Shown piece by piece: positions 48,685 through 62,307 of a DNA stretch of 64,000 nt. The translations under genes and the position numbers were made by a program. How positions within the stretch are numbered: the stretch's first letter is position 1; each line of letters opens with the position of its first letter. The notes under the pieces are model-generated. The model saw nothing but the letters and a program-made list of their open reading frames with translations. It did not search any database and had not been told where the DNA came from. This DNA comes from an uncultured SAR86 cluster bacterium (lineage in GTDB: Bacteria > Pseudomonadota > Gammaproteobacteria > Magnimaribacterales > D2472), in the NCBI GenBank assembly GCA_902594515.1, contig CACJML010000002.1:192911-256910 (forward strand), written 5' to 3'.

Positions 48685-49917
48685 ATGGATTTTAATGATA
48701 CCCCCGAACAAGCTAAATTTAGAGCCAAATGTAAGGAATGGTTAGATGCAAATGCTGAGCTGAAAGATACTGGAAAGCGCCTAAATGTTGAAAGCAATTT
48801 AGAAGATCTAATTACAAAAGCTAAAGCATGGCAAAAAAAGAAATATGAGGCTGGATGGGCAATGTTGCATTGGCCGAAAGAGTACGGCGGCATCAATGCT
48901 TCACCTATAGAACGTATTATCTGGGGTCAAGAAGAATCTAAATATGATGTGCCAGGAAGTGTATTTGAAATTGGTCTAGGCATGTGCGGTCCGGTAATGA
49001 TGCAATACGCATCTGAGGATCAAAAGGAAAGATACCTTCCTCCAATGGCTGAAGGAAAGGAGATTTGGTGTCAATTATTCTCAGAACCATCTGCTGGCTC
49101 TGATGTAGCAGGACTTAGAAGTAAAGCCGTCAAAGATGGTGATGAGTGGGTCATTAATGGTCAAAAAGTTTGGACTTCAGGTGCTCATTATTCTGATTAC
49201 GGAATTTTAGTGGTCAGACATGATCCTGATCTTGAAAAACATAAAGGCCTTACGTTCTTCTTTGTTGATATGAAATCGCCAGGCATTACTGTAAAACCGA
49301 TTAAACAGATTACTGGAACCGCAGGTAGTGGAGCTGGCTTCAATGAAGTTTATTTTGATGATGTAAGAATTCCTGATTCACAAAGACTCGGTGAGATTGG
49401 TGATGGCTGGAAAGTTGCTATTACAACATTGATGAATGAAAGGTTAGCGGTTGGAGACGCCAAAGGTGCTGATGTAAATGAGGCGCTTTCACTAGCTAAA
49501 GATAAAGATGACTTTGGTCAGCTTATGATTAAAAATCAAGCAGTCAGAGATAAATTAGCTGACTGGTTTTGTGAGGCTAATGGTCTTAAATACACAAAAT
49601 TTAGAACCATGTCAGCTCTCTCTAAGGGAGAAGCACCGGGCCCAGAAGCTTCAATTACTAAAATAGTTAGTGCCAATAAACTTCAAGCCATTGGTAATTT
49701 TGGAATTGACTCTGGTGATATGGCAGGAATGTTAATAGATGAAGAGGATGGTATGAGTTCTTTCCAAGCTGCATGGCTTGGCGCACCAGGCCTCAGAATA
49801 GCCGGTGGTACAGATGAAATTCTCAAAAATATTATTGCTGAACGGGTATTAGGCCTCCCTCAAGATCCAAGAGCTGATAAGGGATTACCTTTTAAAGATA
49901 TCCCCTCAGGTAAATAA
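48685..49917 (+). CDS. Acyl-CoA dehydrogenase family protein
   Basis: QLFSEPSAGSDVAGLRSKAVKDGDEWVINGQKVWTSGAH, GGTDEILKNIIAERVLGLP. Confidence 0.94.
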   Translation: MDFNDTPEQAKFRAKCKEWLDANAELKDTGKRLNVESNLEDLITKAKAWQKKKYEAGWAMLHWPKEYGGINASPIERIIWGQEESKYDVPGSVFEIGLGMCGPVMMQYASEDQKERYLPPMAEGKEIWCQLFSEPSAGSDVAGLRSKAVKDGDEWVINGQKVWTSGAHYSDYGILVVRHDPDLEKHKGLTFFFVDMKSPGITVKPIKQITGTAGSGAGFNEVYFDDVRIPDSQRLGEIGDGWKVAITTLMNERLAVGDAKGADVNEALSLAKDKDDFGQLMIKNQAVRDKLADWFCEANGLKYTKFRTMSALSKGEAPGPEASITKIVSANKLQAIGNFGIDSGDMAGMLIDEEDGMSSFQAAWLGAPGLRIAGGTDEILKNIIAERVLGLPQDPRADKGLPFKDIPSGK

Positions 49918-49951
49918 TCTTTCATATATATTTCTAAAGGCTAAGCAAGTC

Positions 49952-51724
49952 ATGTCTGATGCCTTTAAAAAACTTACTCTAGAGAACCATCAACTTCAGT
50001 GGAAAGATGAACTGCCATTTTCATTAGATGCTAACGATATTTTTTTTCAAGATGAGGCATTGAATGAGATTGAACATGTATTTATTAAACCCAACAAGAT
50101 TAAACATCGCTCATCAGTTGAAAAAAATTTAATTGTTGGAGAGATTGGCTTTGGATTTGGGCTAAATTTTCTTTCCACATGCCAAACCTGGATTCAAAAT
50201 TCAAATGAAGGTCTCCTAACTTATTTGAGTATTGATCATAAAATTGCTTCTCATGATGAGATAAAAAAGCTATTTAAAAAATTTAATGAGCTTAGTGATC
50301 TTGAAATAACTTTCTTTGATTGTTTTGAACCTATTCATCAAGGAATAAATAAATTTTTTTTTCCACAATGGAATGTTGAATTAATTTTTTATGTTGGCGA
50401 TGTGTTAGATGCGATTTCAGATTTAAATAATAATTTTAAGGTAGATGCATGGTATTTGGATGGCTTTGATCCTAAATTAAATAACGTGATGTGGTCTGAT
50501 CCTGTTTTAGATTTCATTCAAATGCATTCTTATAAAAATACGACAATATCAACATTTACTGCAGCCGGTTTTGTTAGAAGAGGTCTTACTCAAAGGGGTT
50601 TTGAAGTTGAACGAAAAAAAGGTTTCAAATTTAAGAGGCATCACATTGCGGGCAGGTACTCAAAACTATCTAAAGAGAAAAATCCTAAAAAAATTGCAAT
50701 CATAGGATCAGGAATAGCGGGATGCTCGACTGCATATCATCTTGCAAAAAATGGTCATATCGTTGACATTTTTGAAATAGAGTCAGAAATTTCATCTGGA
50801 GCTTCTGGAAATCCTCTGGCAGCGCTTTATCCTCGATTTAACTTAAATAATAAGCCTATCAATCTTTTAAATTTCTTTAGCTTTTATTATGCGGATAGGT
50901 TTTATAAGTCTTTGGATACTGATGGTTACTTTGAAACAGGCATTGGTTTTAAAGCTAGTGATGAAAGAACACAAAGCTGGATTAAAAAATTAAAAGCGCT
51001 TAACAGAAAAGATCTTTTTAGCTTTTCTGATAATCAAAACAAAAGTGGGCTAAAAGATTTTAAAGGAGTAATTTTTAAGCATGGTGGATATTTAGATCCA
51101 AAAAAAATCAATCAATCACTAATTTGCAATGAGAATATAAGCATTCATCTGTGTCATGAATTTAAAAATTTTGAAATTGAATCATCAGACATAACCTTAA
51201 GATTTGACGATAGTAATGAATGCACTTATGACTATCTAGTTCTTGCACACGGGTCAGGTTTAATTAATTTCTCTAGTGATTTATCACTTTCTAAGGGGCA
51301 ATTAGTAGCAACAAAGATCTCGGATTCCATCAAAATGCCTATTAACTCTAGTGGTTACATTCTTCCCGCAAAAGATGGGCTTAATTGGATAGGTGCGTCC
51401 TATGATAATCAGTTTGAAAACCTCGATGTTGATAAAGATACACTTAAAAAAATGATCACTTTCCAAGAGGATCAATATGAAGTTAAGAAAAAACTCCATC
51501 AGTATAAATCAAGAGCGCAGATAAGAACTGTCTCGAAGAATAAGTTACCAATAGCAGGAAAATATAAACAAAATGAAAAAATCTTTATCCTGGGAGGGCT
51601 TGGATCTAGAGGCTTTTGCTACGGTCCGATATTAGGAGACCATGTAGCGAATATGATTGATGGAAGCATAAGCCCATTAGAAAAAAATATTGCCGAAAGT
51701 CTGATGTCAAAAAACTTTAAATAG
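49952..51724 (+). CDS. mnmC: Bifunctional tRNA 5-(methylaminomethyl)-2-thiouridine methyltransferase / FAD oxidoreductase
   Basis: N-terminal MTase WYLDGFDPKLNNVMWSDPVL, C-terminal FAD motif IAIIGSGIAGCSTAYHLA. Confidence 0.93.
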   Translation: MSDAFKKLTLENHQLQWKDELPFSLDANDIFFQDEALNEIEHVFIKPNKIKHRSSVEKNLIVGEIGFGFGLNFLSTCQTWIQNSNEGLLTYLSIDHKIASHDEIKKLFKKFNELSDLEITFFDCFEPIHQGINKFFFPQWNVELIFYVGDVLDAISDLNNNFKVDAWYLDGFDPKLNNVMWSDPVLDFIQMHSYKNTTISTFTAAGFVRRGLTQRGFEVERKKGFKFKRHHIAGRYSKLSKEKNPKKIAIIGSGIAGCSTAYHLAKNGHIVDIFEIESEISSGASGNPLAALYPRFNLNNKPINLLNFFSFYYADRFYKSLDTDGYFETGIGFKASDERTQSWIKKLKALNRKDLFSFSDNQNKSGLKDFKGVIFKHGGYLDPKKINQSLICNENISIHLCHEFKNFEIESSDITLRFDDSNECTYDYLVLAHGSGLINFSSDLSLSKGQLVATKISDSIKMPINSSGYILPAKDGLNWIGASYDNQFENLDVDKDTLKKMITFQEDQYEVKKKLHQYKSRAQIRTVSKNKLPIAGKYKQNEKIFILGGLGSRGFCYGPILGDHVANMIDGSISPLEKNIAESLMSKNFK

Positions 51725-52226
51725 TCTCAAGAACTAAACCAACCAGGTTTTCAGCTTTTTCAACATTTGATGGCTCAAAAACCGAGCCTGGTCTCCACCT
51801 TGTTAATCCTGTCCACAAAGTTTGATCAGCTGCCTTATCAAAGATAGATATTCGTAAATAATATTCATCAATTGATCGAATACGATTAAGGTCGTAAGGT
51901 GATCGATAGTAATAAGGATATCGATAATAATTACCATCATCACGAACAAATTCTTCTGAGCTAACTGAGATATTTACGAGTAGATTAGCTTGATCTGAAA
52001 TAATATTTCCTCTATCTGTTAAATTTGATTTGATAGCTTCTTTAATCAGATCAACAAAAATTGGATCTATTTTTGCAGGAACATCACCTTCAAGAATTAC
52101 ATTTAACGAAGCATCTAATGGTAAGCTATAAGCGTCAATTGAGTTTGTTTTTAAGTAAGGTTGAGCGGTGCAACTCAGCAGAAATATTGTGGCGAGAGCA
52201 CAAAAAGCTATAGACTGAAATTTCAT
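51717..52226 (-). CDS. DUF4136-like lipoprotein
   Basis: Lipobox LLSC, DLIKEAIKSNLTDRGNIISDQANLLVNISVS. Confidence 0.8.
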   Translation of the reverse strand: MKFQSIAFCALATIFLLSCTAQPYLKTNSIDAYSLPLDASLNVILEGDVPAKIDPIFVDLIKEAIKSNLTDRGNIISDQANLLVNISVSSEEFVRDDGNYYRYPYYYRSPYDLNRIRSIDEYYLRISIFDKAADQTLWTGLTRWRPGSVFEPSNVEKAENLVGLVLETI

Positions 52227-52292
52227 AATTTAAATAAAAGTTAATTGATTTTTTATTATAATATTTTACTCAAAATTTTCTAAATATTTAAA

Positions 52293-55126
52293 ATGTTTGA
52301 ACTTATAAATAGTAAAAAAGTTGATCTATTAAATCTTAGTGCAGACCTTTACGAGCACTCCAAATTTAAAACAAAACATTTACATCTTGCATCGGAGAAC
52401 ACGGAAAAGGTTTTTATGGTTGCATTTAAAACAGTACCGGAAGATTCTACAGGTGTTGCACATATCCTTGAACATACAGCATTATGTGGATCAAAAAATT
52501 TTCCAGTTAGAGATCCATTTTTTATGATGTTAAGGCGCTCAATTAATACATTCATGAATGCATTTACATCTAGTGATTGGACGGCCTATCCATTTGCTAC
52601 CCAAAATCCCAAAGATTTTGAGAATCTTTTGAAGGTTTACACAGATGCCGCATTTTTTCCAAATCTTGATGAATTAGATTTTTATCAGGAAGGTCATAGA
52701 CTTGATATAAACGATAAAGATGAATTAGAAATCAAGGGCGTTGTTTACAATGAAATGAAGGGAGCAATGAGTGCTCCAAGTTCTCAACTCTGGCATGGAA
52801 TGACTAAGCACCTTTTTCCAGGAACAACTTATCAGTTTAATAGCGGTGGTAATCCCAAGGATATATTAAACCTTACACATTTAGATCTAGTTAACTTTCA
52901 TAGAAGTCACTATCATCCAACGAATGCATCATTTTATTCATTTGGTGATATGAACGTAGATGAATTGCAGATGTACTTAGAAGAGAATGTTATGAGTCAA
53001 TTCAATCCGTTAGATACGGCATTAAGTGTTCCATTAGCTAAGAAATTTGATTCTCCAAAATACTCTTTTGAATACTATCAACCTTCTGAGTCAAAACAAG
53101 CAAATAATCATGTTGTTGTTAGTTGGCTGCTCGGAAAAAGTTATAACTCTTTTAATTTATTAGAAAAATATTTTTTAACCAGTCTTCTAATAGATAACTC
53201 ATCCTCACCGCTACGCCAAGCCCTTGAAACCTCTGATCTAGGTTCTGCTACATCTCCAATTATGGGCCTTGAACCGAGCAATAAAGAGCTTGTTTTTACG
53301 GTTGGACTTGAGGGCGTCATACCAAATAAAGCTAAAGATATTGAAAAGTTAATTTTGGATACAATTAAATCGACACTTAATGGGGGGATATCTCAGTCTA
53401 AAATAGATGCTGCACTTCATCAGCTTGAGATTAGTCAAAGAGAAATATCTGGAGGAACCATGCCATATGGCTTGCAGCTTATCCTTGGTGCGATGGGTGG
53501 ATGTATTCATGATGAGGACCCTATTTCACTTCTAGACATTGATGAAAATATTGAGATCTTAAAAAACAAAATTAAAGAGACCGGATACATAGATTCACTT
53601 ATAAATACTTCATTTATCACTAATAATCACAGACTCTTATTTGAATTAAAAGCAGATCCTAAATTTAATGATAAGGAGAACTTTTTTTATAAAGAGTATC
53701 TAAAGCAAAAGAGTGAAGACCTTGATGAATCAAGCAAAGAGGACCTTAAGAAACTTTCATTAAAACTTGATGCTAGACAAAATCAAGTTGATGACGAATC
53801 GATATTGCCAAAAGTAGAAAAAGAAGACATCCCTGCAACAAAGTTATTTCCTAAAGTATCCGGTGATAAAGATAAAAAATACTACAAAGTTGGTACCAAT
53901 GGCATTATTTATCATGATTATATCTTTCCTATTAAAAACCTTAATGATCAAGAATTAAGCCTAGCTTCTTTGTATGCTTATTTGCTTACGAATGTTGGTT
54001 TAAAGAGAAAAAGTTATGAAGAAATTCAGGAATACCAGTCTCTCATAACAGGCAGTATTAATGCTTCAATAAAATCAGAATTTAATGACATCAATGAAAA
54101 GCCAAGTCTTTCGTTGGTATTTTCAGCAAAATCTCTCGAAAAAAATGCATCTCAAATGAGGGATCTCATTAGCGAAACTATTAGTCATGTCAGATTTGAT
54201 GAGAAAAAAAGAATTCAAGAATTAATACAACTTGTCATTGCAAGAAATGAAGAAGCTATTAGCTCTAATGGTCATGGACTAGCAATGGAGTATGCCGCTG
54301 GTGGTGTATCGAGTTATGCAGCATTAAATGCATCTATATACGGCATTAAAAAACTTCAAGATATAAAACTTATTATCAGCAAACTTGGAATTGATAAAGG
54401 GACAGATGCGATAATTGAAATCCTTAAAAATATTCATATCAAAGTGATAAAAAATCCTGATGAAGTACTTACGATACTCTCAGATGAAACTGCTCTCTCC
54501 AACAGATTATCTGTTAATCAGAACGAATATAATTTTCAAGATGAGGTAGTAAAATTCAAAAATGAGACTGCGTGGATAATTCCTTCGCAAGTCAATTACT
54601 GTGCAGAGATCTTTAAAGGAGTAAATTTCCTTCATGGTGATGCACCTAAACTTTCTCTTCTTGGGGCTGTACTTAGAAATGGATACTTGCATACTGCGAT
54701 AAGAGAAAAAGGTGGTGCTTATGGAGCCGGTGCGATGCACGATTCTAGTACTGGAGTTTTCAAGTTCTTTTCATACAGAGATCCTAATTGTCTTAACACC
54801 TTTGAAGAGTTCCAAAAATCAATTAATTGGTTAAAAAATAATCTGAAAGAAAAGCATCTTGATGAGGCTGTTCTAAATGTTATATCGAGTGTTGATAAGC
54901 CATTATCACCTGCAGGAGAGGCAAGATCAGATTTTTATCAAAACCGAATAGGAATAAACCACGCAATGCGATTAGATTTTAGAAATAATATATTAAACAC
55001 AAAGCTTAATGATCTTTATGATGTAGCAGAAAAATATCTTATTAAAAAATCATTTAAGTCAGTGATCGGTAGTAAGGATTTTGAGTCCGACTTTAAAAAT
55101 CTTGAATTTGTTCAAGAAGAATTAAA

Positions 55127-55130
<4 letters not shown>
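52293..55130 (+). CDS. M16-family (PreP-like) insulinase metalloprotease
   Basis: HILEHTALCGSKNFPVRDPFFMMLRRS inverted zinc motif HxxEH; 945 aa. Confidence 0.93.
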
Positions 55131-58446
<3,316 letters not shown>

Positions 58447-58447
<1 letters not shown>

Positions 58448-60630
58448 TAAGAGGCAGCAAGCTCAAGCGCTTCACTTACATCAACGGATACAACTCTCGA
58501 AACACCAGCCTCTTGCATTGTAATCCCCATGAGATGATCACTTTTCTCCATCGAGATCTTATTATGCGTAATAAATATAAATTGGACTTCAGGTGACATT
58601 GATTCAACCATATTTACAAACCGGGTAGTATTTAGATCGTCTAATGGAGCATCGACCTCATCAAGCATGCAAAACGGTGCAGGATTGAGTTTAAACAAAG
58701 CAAAAACTAGTGAAAGTGCAGTTAAAGCTTTTTCGCCACCAGAAAGTTGAGAAATATTTGAATTCTTCTTACCAGGAGGTGTTGCCATAAGAGCAACTCC
58801 ACTCGAAAGTGCATCACCTTCTAAAAGTCTTAGCTCAGCTTTACCACCCCCAAAGAGTGTAGGAAAAATTTCAGATATTTTTTCATTCACTGCCTTAAAG
58901 CTTGATTCAAATTTAGATCTTGATTCATTATCAATTTTTTGAATAGCTATCTGCAATTTATCTAACGCATCATTAAGATCATTGATTTGGCGATCCAACT
59001 CTAGCATCCTTTCTGATTCAGACTTAATTTCTTCTGGAGCGGCCAAATTTATTGCTCCTAAAGAGGTAATTTTATTTTGTACAGAATTTAGATCGCTTTC
59101 CAAGCCATCAAGTGAAAGATTGTTATAGTCGGTGGGATCTAATTTCTCAACATTAATGTTATTTTTTTCTAGTAATTTTGATGAGTTTTCTAAATTTATT
59201 TCAAAAGTCCTCAAATCAAGTTTATTTTGGTTAATCTTTTCTTCTAAATTCTTTTCATCAATTTGAAGTAATCCTTTCTGGTTTTCTAAGTGATTTATCT
59301 CGTCATTGACTTTAGATTGAGCTTGCTTAATTTTTAGCAACCCTGATTCTGATGATGATTTCATCTCAACTTGTTTTGTAAGCAGATCTTGAGTTTCAGA
59401 TTTCTTCTTGGAAATTTCATCCAGTTTTAGCTCAAGCTCATCTATTCTTTGCTTGAACTCTTGAGCAAAGTCCTTTGTTTGTTCTGAAGCAATATTCAGG
59501 ACTTTGTGGAGGATCTCTTTTAACTGCAAAGCTAATTCTTTCAATTCGCTTTTGTTAATTGAAGAAATTAATTTATCAAGAATATGAAGAGCTTTCTCTT
59601 TCGGCGACAATTCTTCAAAATCAGTGGCTTTTTTCATAGCATCTTCATAAGCCTGATTTGCTTTAAGAATATCGGTTTTTGTATTCGCTTCAGCCGAGGT
59701 AAGGTTTTGCAAGCTTTCTTCTAATCGAGCTAACTCAGAACCTACACCATAAAAGGATTTTTGAGCTTCATCATAAGCAGCAAGAGTATCTTGATGCTCT
59801 GTTTTAATCTGATCAATCTTCGATTGAATCGTTAAGACTTCACCGTTAGCTACCTTAAGCTTACTGGTTAAATCTCTGAGACTTAAATTAATCTTATCTC
59901 TTTGGGTCTTAGCTGAAAGTGAATTCAATATTGAAATTTTGAGTTTTATGTCTGTTTCTTGAGAACTCAATTCATTATATTTTTCTGCAGCCTTTGCCTG
60001 TCTTTCTAAACGACCAATTAAACGCTTAATTTCATCTCTTATATCTTTTACCCTTGAGATGTTCTCTTTAGTTCGTTTAACCTTAGATTCAGTTTCTTTG
60101 CGTCTTTCTTTGTACTTGGAAATACCAGCAGCCTCTTCAATATAGATTCTCAAATCCTCAGGTCTTGCTGAGACGATTTTCGAGACCATCCCTTGCTCAA
60201 TTATTGCGTAACTATTTGGTCCTAGTCCTGTTCCCAAGAAAATATCTTGAACATCCTTACGCCTGACCTTCGCTTTATTTATAAAATAGTTTGATTGACC
60301 ATCTCTAGTCATTACCCTCTTAACAGATATTTCGTTATATTTTGAATATTCTCCACCCAATTTACCCATTGAGTTGTCAAAGAGTAATTCTATGCTGCAC
60401 TGACCAGATGCCTTTCTTAATTCTGAACCGTTAAAAATTACATCTGCCATTGACTCGCCTCGGAGATTTTTAGCAGATAACTCGCCAAGAACCCACCTAA
60501 CTGCGTCAATAATATTTGATTTACCACATCCGTTAGGGCCTACTACAGCTACCATATTTGTGGGGAAGGATATCCTCGTTGGATCAACGAAACTCTTAAA
60601 GCCAGCAAGTTTAAGATGTTTAAGCTGCAT
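58447..60630 (-). CDS. smc: SMC-family chromosome segregation ATPase, short form lacking a visible hinge
   Basis: Walker A VVGPNGCGKSNIIDAV, signature LSGGEKALTALSLVFAL, Walker B FCMLDEVDAPLDD; 727 aa. Confidence 0.93.
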
Positions 60631-60646
60631 GTATAGTTATTTTAAA

Positions 60647-61438
60647 CTATTGTTCCCTTTTAGACCATTCAGAATCACTAATATTTACCTGCCATGGTGC
60701 CGCCTCTATGGGCTTAGAAAAGTTAATATTTGACTCGTAATCATAAGTTCCATCATTGCATTTTAGTTCTATAACAAGTGAGGTAGTTTCTTTATTAAGC
60801 GCTGCTGATGGTATATCAAAACCTCGAACAACAGCATTGGTCTTATCCAGCATTATGTTATTGTTTTTTATATCACTTAAACTATCTGAAGACACAGCTA
60901 GTGGTACTAAGGGTCCCTTTTTAAGAAACACTTGTGTGTTAATAGTTCCAGTTATGCATTTAGGTTCATCTATTAAATTAAAGCTAATCAGAACAGATGC
61001 CTGAGAATATTCCGGGTATTTGGTATCTCTAAGGTCTGCTAATAAATTAAAAGTATCAACTTGAAACTCTTCTTCCTTAAAGTTTTGATTTATAAACTTT
61101 AGTAAACTTTCCGCTGAAATCAGTGAATTATTTGAAATTGCTTCATTTACCTTTTTAGCAATATATAAAAAACTTAATTCTTGGCTCTGCAGCTTTGAAA
61201 CCTCAGCTAATGCCTCGAAAGAAACATCAGTATTTTCAAAAATTTCTGAATCGATTGAATTTATAAGCTTAACCTCTCTATGAGATCCAATGATTTGATA
61301 GCTAGAGAAATAGGAAAAATAAATAAATCCATAGATCAAACTTGCAGATAATAAAACCACTGACTTGTGATTCACTCCTCTTGAAAACATGTAAAAAAGT
61401 ATAGGTATGAGAGAGATTACAAATACTAAATACAGCAA
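60647..61438 (-). CDS. CcmI-like cytochrome c biogenesis protein (short)
   Basis: Two N-terminal TM helices, C-terminal periplasmic domain, located immediately after ccmH. Confidence 0.6.
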   Translation of the reverse strand: MLYLVFVISLIPILFYMFSRGVNHKSVVLLSASLIYGFIYFSYFSSYQIIGSHREVKLINSIDSEIFENTDVSFEALAEVSKLQSQELSFLYIAKKVNEAISNNSLISAESLLKFINQNFKEEEFQVDTFNLLADLRDTKYPEYSQASVLISFNLIDEPKCITGTINTQVFLKKGPLVPLAVSSDSLSDIKNNNIMLDKTNAVVRGFDIPSAALNKETTSLVIELKCNDGTYDYESNINFSKPIEAAPWQVNISDSEWSKREQ

Positions 61439-61439
61439 T

Positions 61440-61844
61440 CTAAATCCTTTTTTTTAGGGCAAAAAAAATAATGAAGGAAATGAAAAATATTAATGGCATT
61501 AACCAGAGAAACAAATTTTCTGAGAATGAAGGATTATAGTCAGACTGCTTGCCATATCTTTGAGTAACAAAATCTTTTATCTCCTGATCAGATTTTTCAT
61601 CGAGGATCATAAAATAGATTCTATCCTTTAAGTCTTTTGATACCGGTGCATCCGAACTAGCAAGGCTTCCACTGGTGCACTTTGGACACCGAATCTCATC
61701 AATCAAGCTGAAAAATCTTTGCTCTTGATAGGAGTCTTTAAATTCATAGATGTCATTACCGAACGAATCTAAATGAAATAAAAAAAATAAAATAATTAAA
61801 GATTTTCTAGAAAAAATCTGCAAAATCTTGCCTCCACTTTTCAA
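61440..61844 (-). CDS. ccmH: Cytochrome c maturation protein CcmH
   Basis: IRCPKCTSGSLASSDAPVSKDLKDRI...VTQRYG. Confidence 0.9.
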   Translation of the reverse strand: MKSGGKILQIFSRKSLIILFFLFHLDSFGNDIYEFKDSYQEQRFFSLIDEIRCPKCTSGSLASSDAPVSKDLKDRIYFMILDEKSDQEIKDFVTQRYGKQSDYNPSFSENLFLWLMPLIFFISFIIFFALKKRI

Positions 61845-62307
61845 TATTCAGTTCGCCAATATGTCTTCTAACAATAATGCCATCTTTTAATAGATAAGTT
61901 TCAGGTGCACCCGTCACACCTAAATCTAATGCTAATGTTCCATAAAAATCATGTATTGAAATTTCATATGGACTTTTAAAGCTTTTCAGCCAATTTATCG
62001 CATCATCTTTATTGTCCTTATAATTCAAACCAATAATGGGAACTCCTTTATTTTTTAAATCAATCAGAAATGGGTGCTCAACTCTGCAGGTAATGCACCA
62101 ACTTGCCCAAACATTTATAAGATATGTACCAGAGGAAATATCTTTTTTACTTAAAGTTTTGTTATCAAGCGTTTGAAGTTGAAATTCTGGTAACTCTAAA
62201 TTTAATGGTTGGCTTGCTTCATTTTGACTTTGAGAAATTACATAAGCAAAGAAAACAATTATCGAGATTGGAACTAATAGAAATATATATCTTATTTTGG
62301 ATTTCAT
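61807..62307 (-). CDS. ccmG: Thiol:disulfide interchange protein CcmG/DsbE
   Basis: WASWCITCRVEHPFL, GVTGAPETYLLKDGIIVRRHIG; start MKSKIR preferred over the 62370 start. Confidence 0.91.
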   Translation of the reverse strand: MKSKIRYIFLLVPISIIVFFAYVISQSQNEASQPLNLELPEFQLQTLDNKTLSKKDISSGTYLINVWASWCITCRVEHPFLIDLKNKGVPIIGLNYKDNKDDAINWLKSFKSPYEISIHDFYGTLALDLGVTGAPETYLLKDGIIVRRHIGELNIEKWRQDFADFF

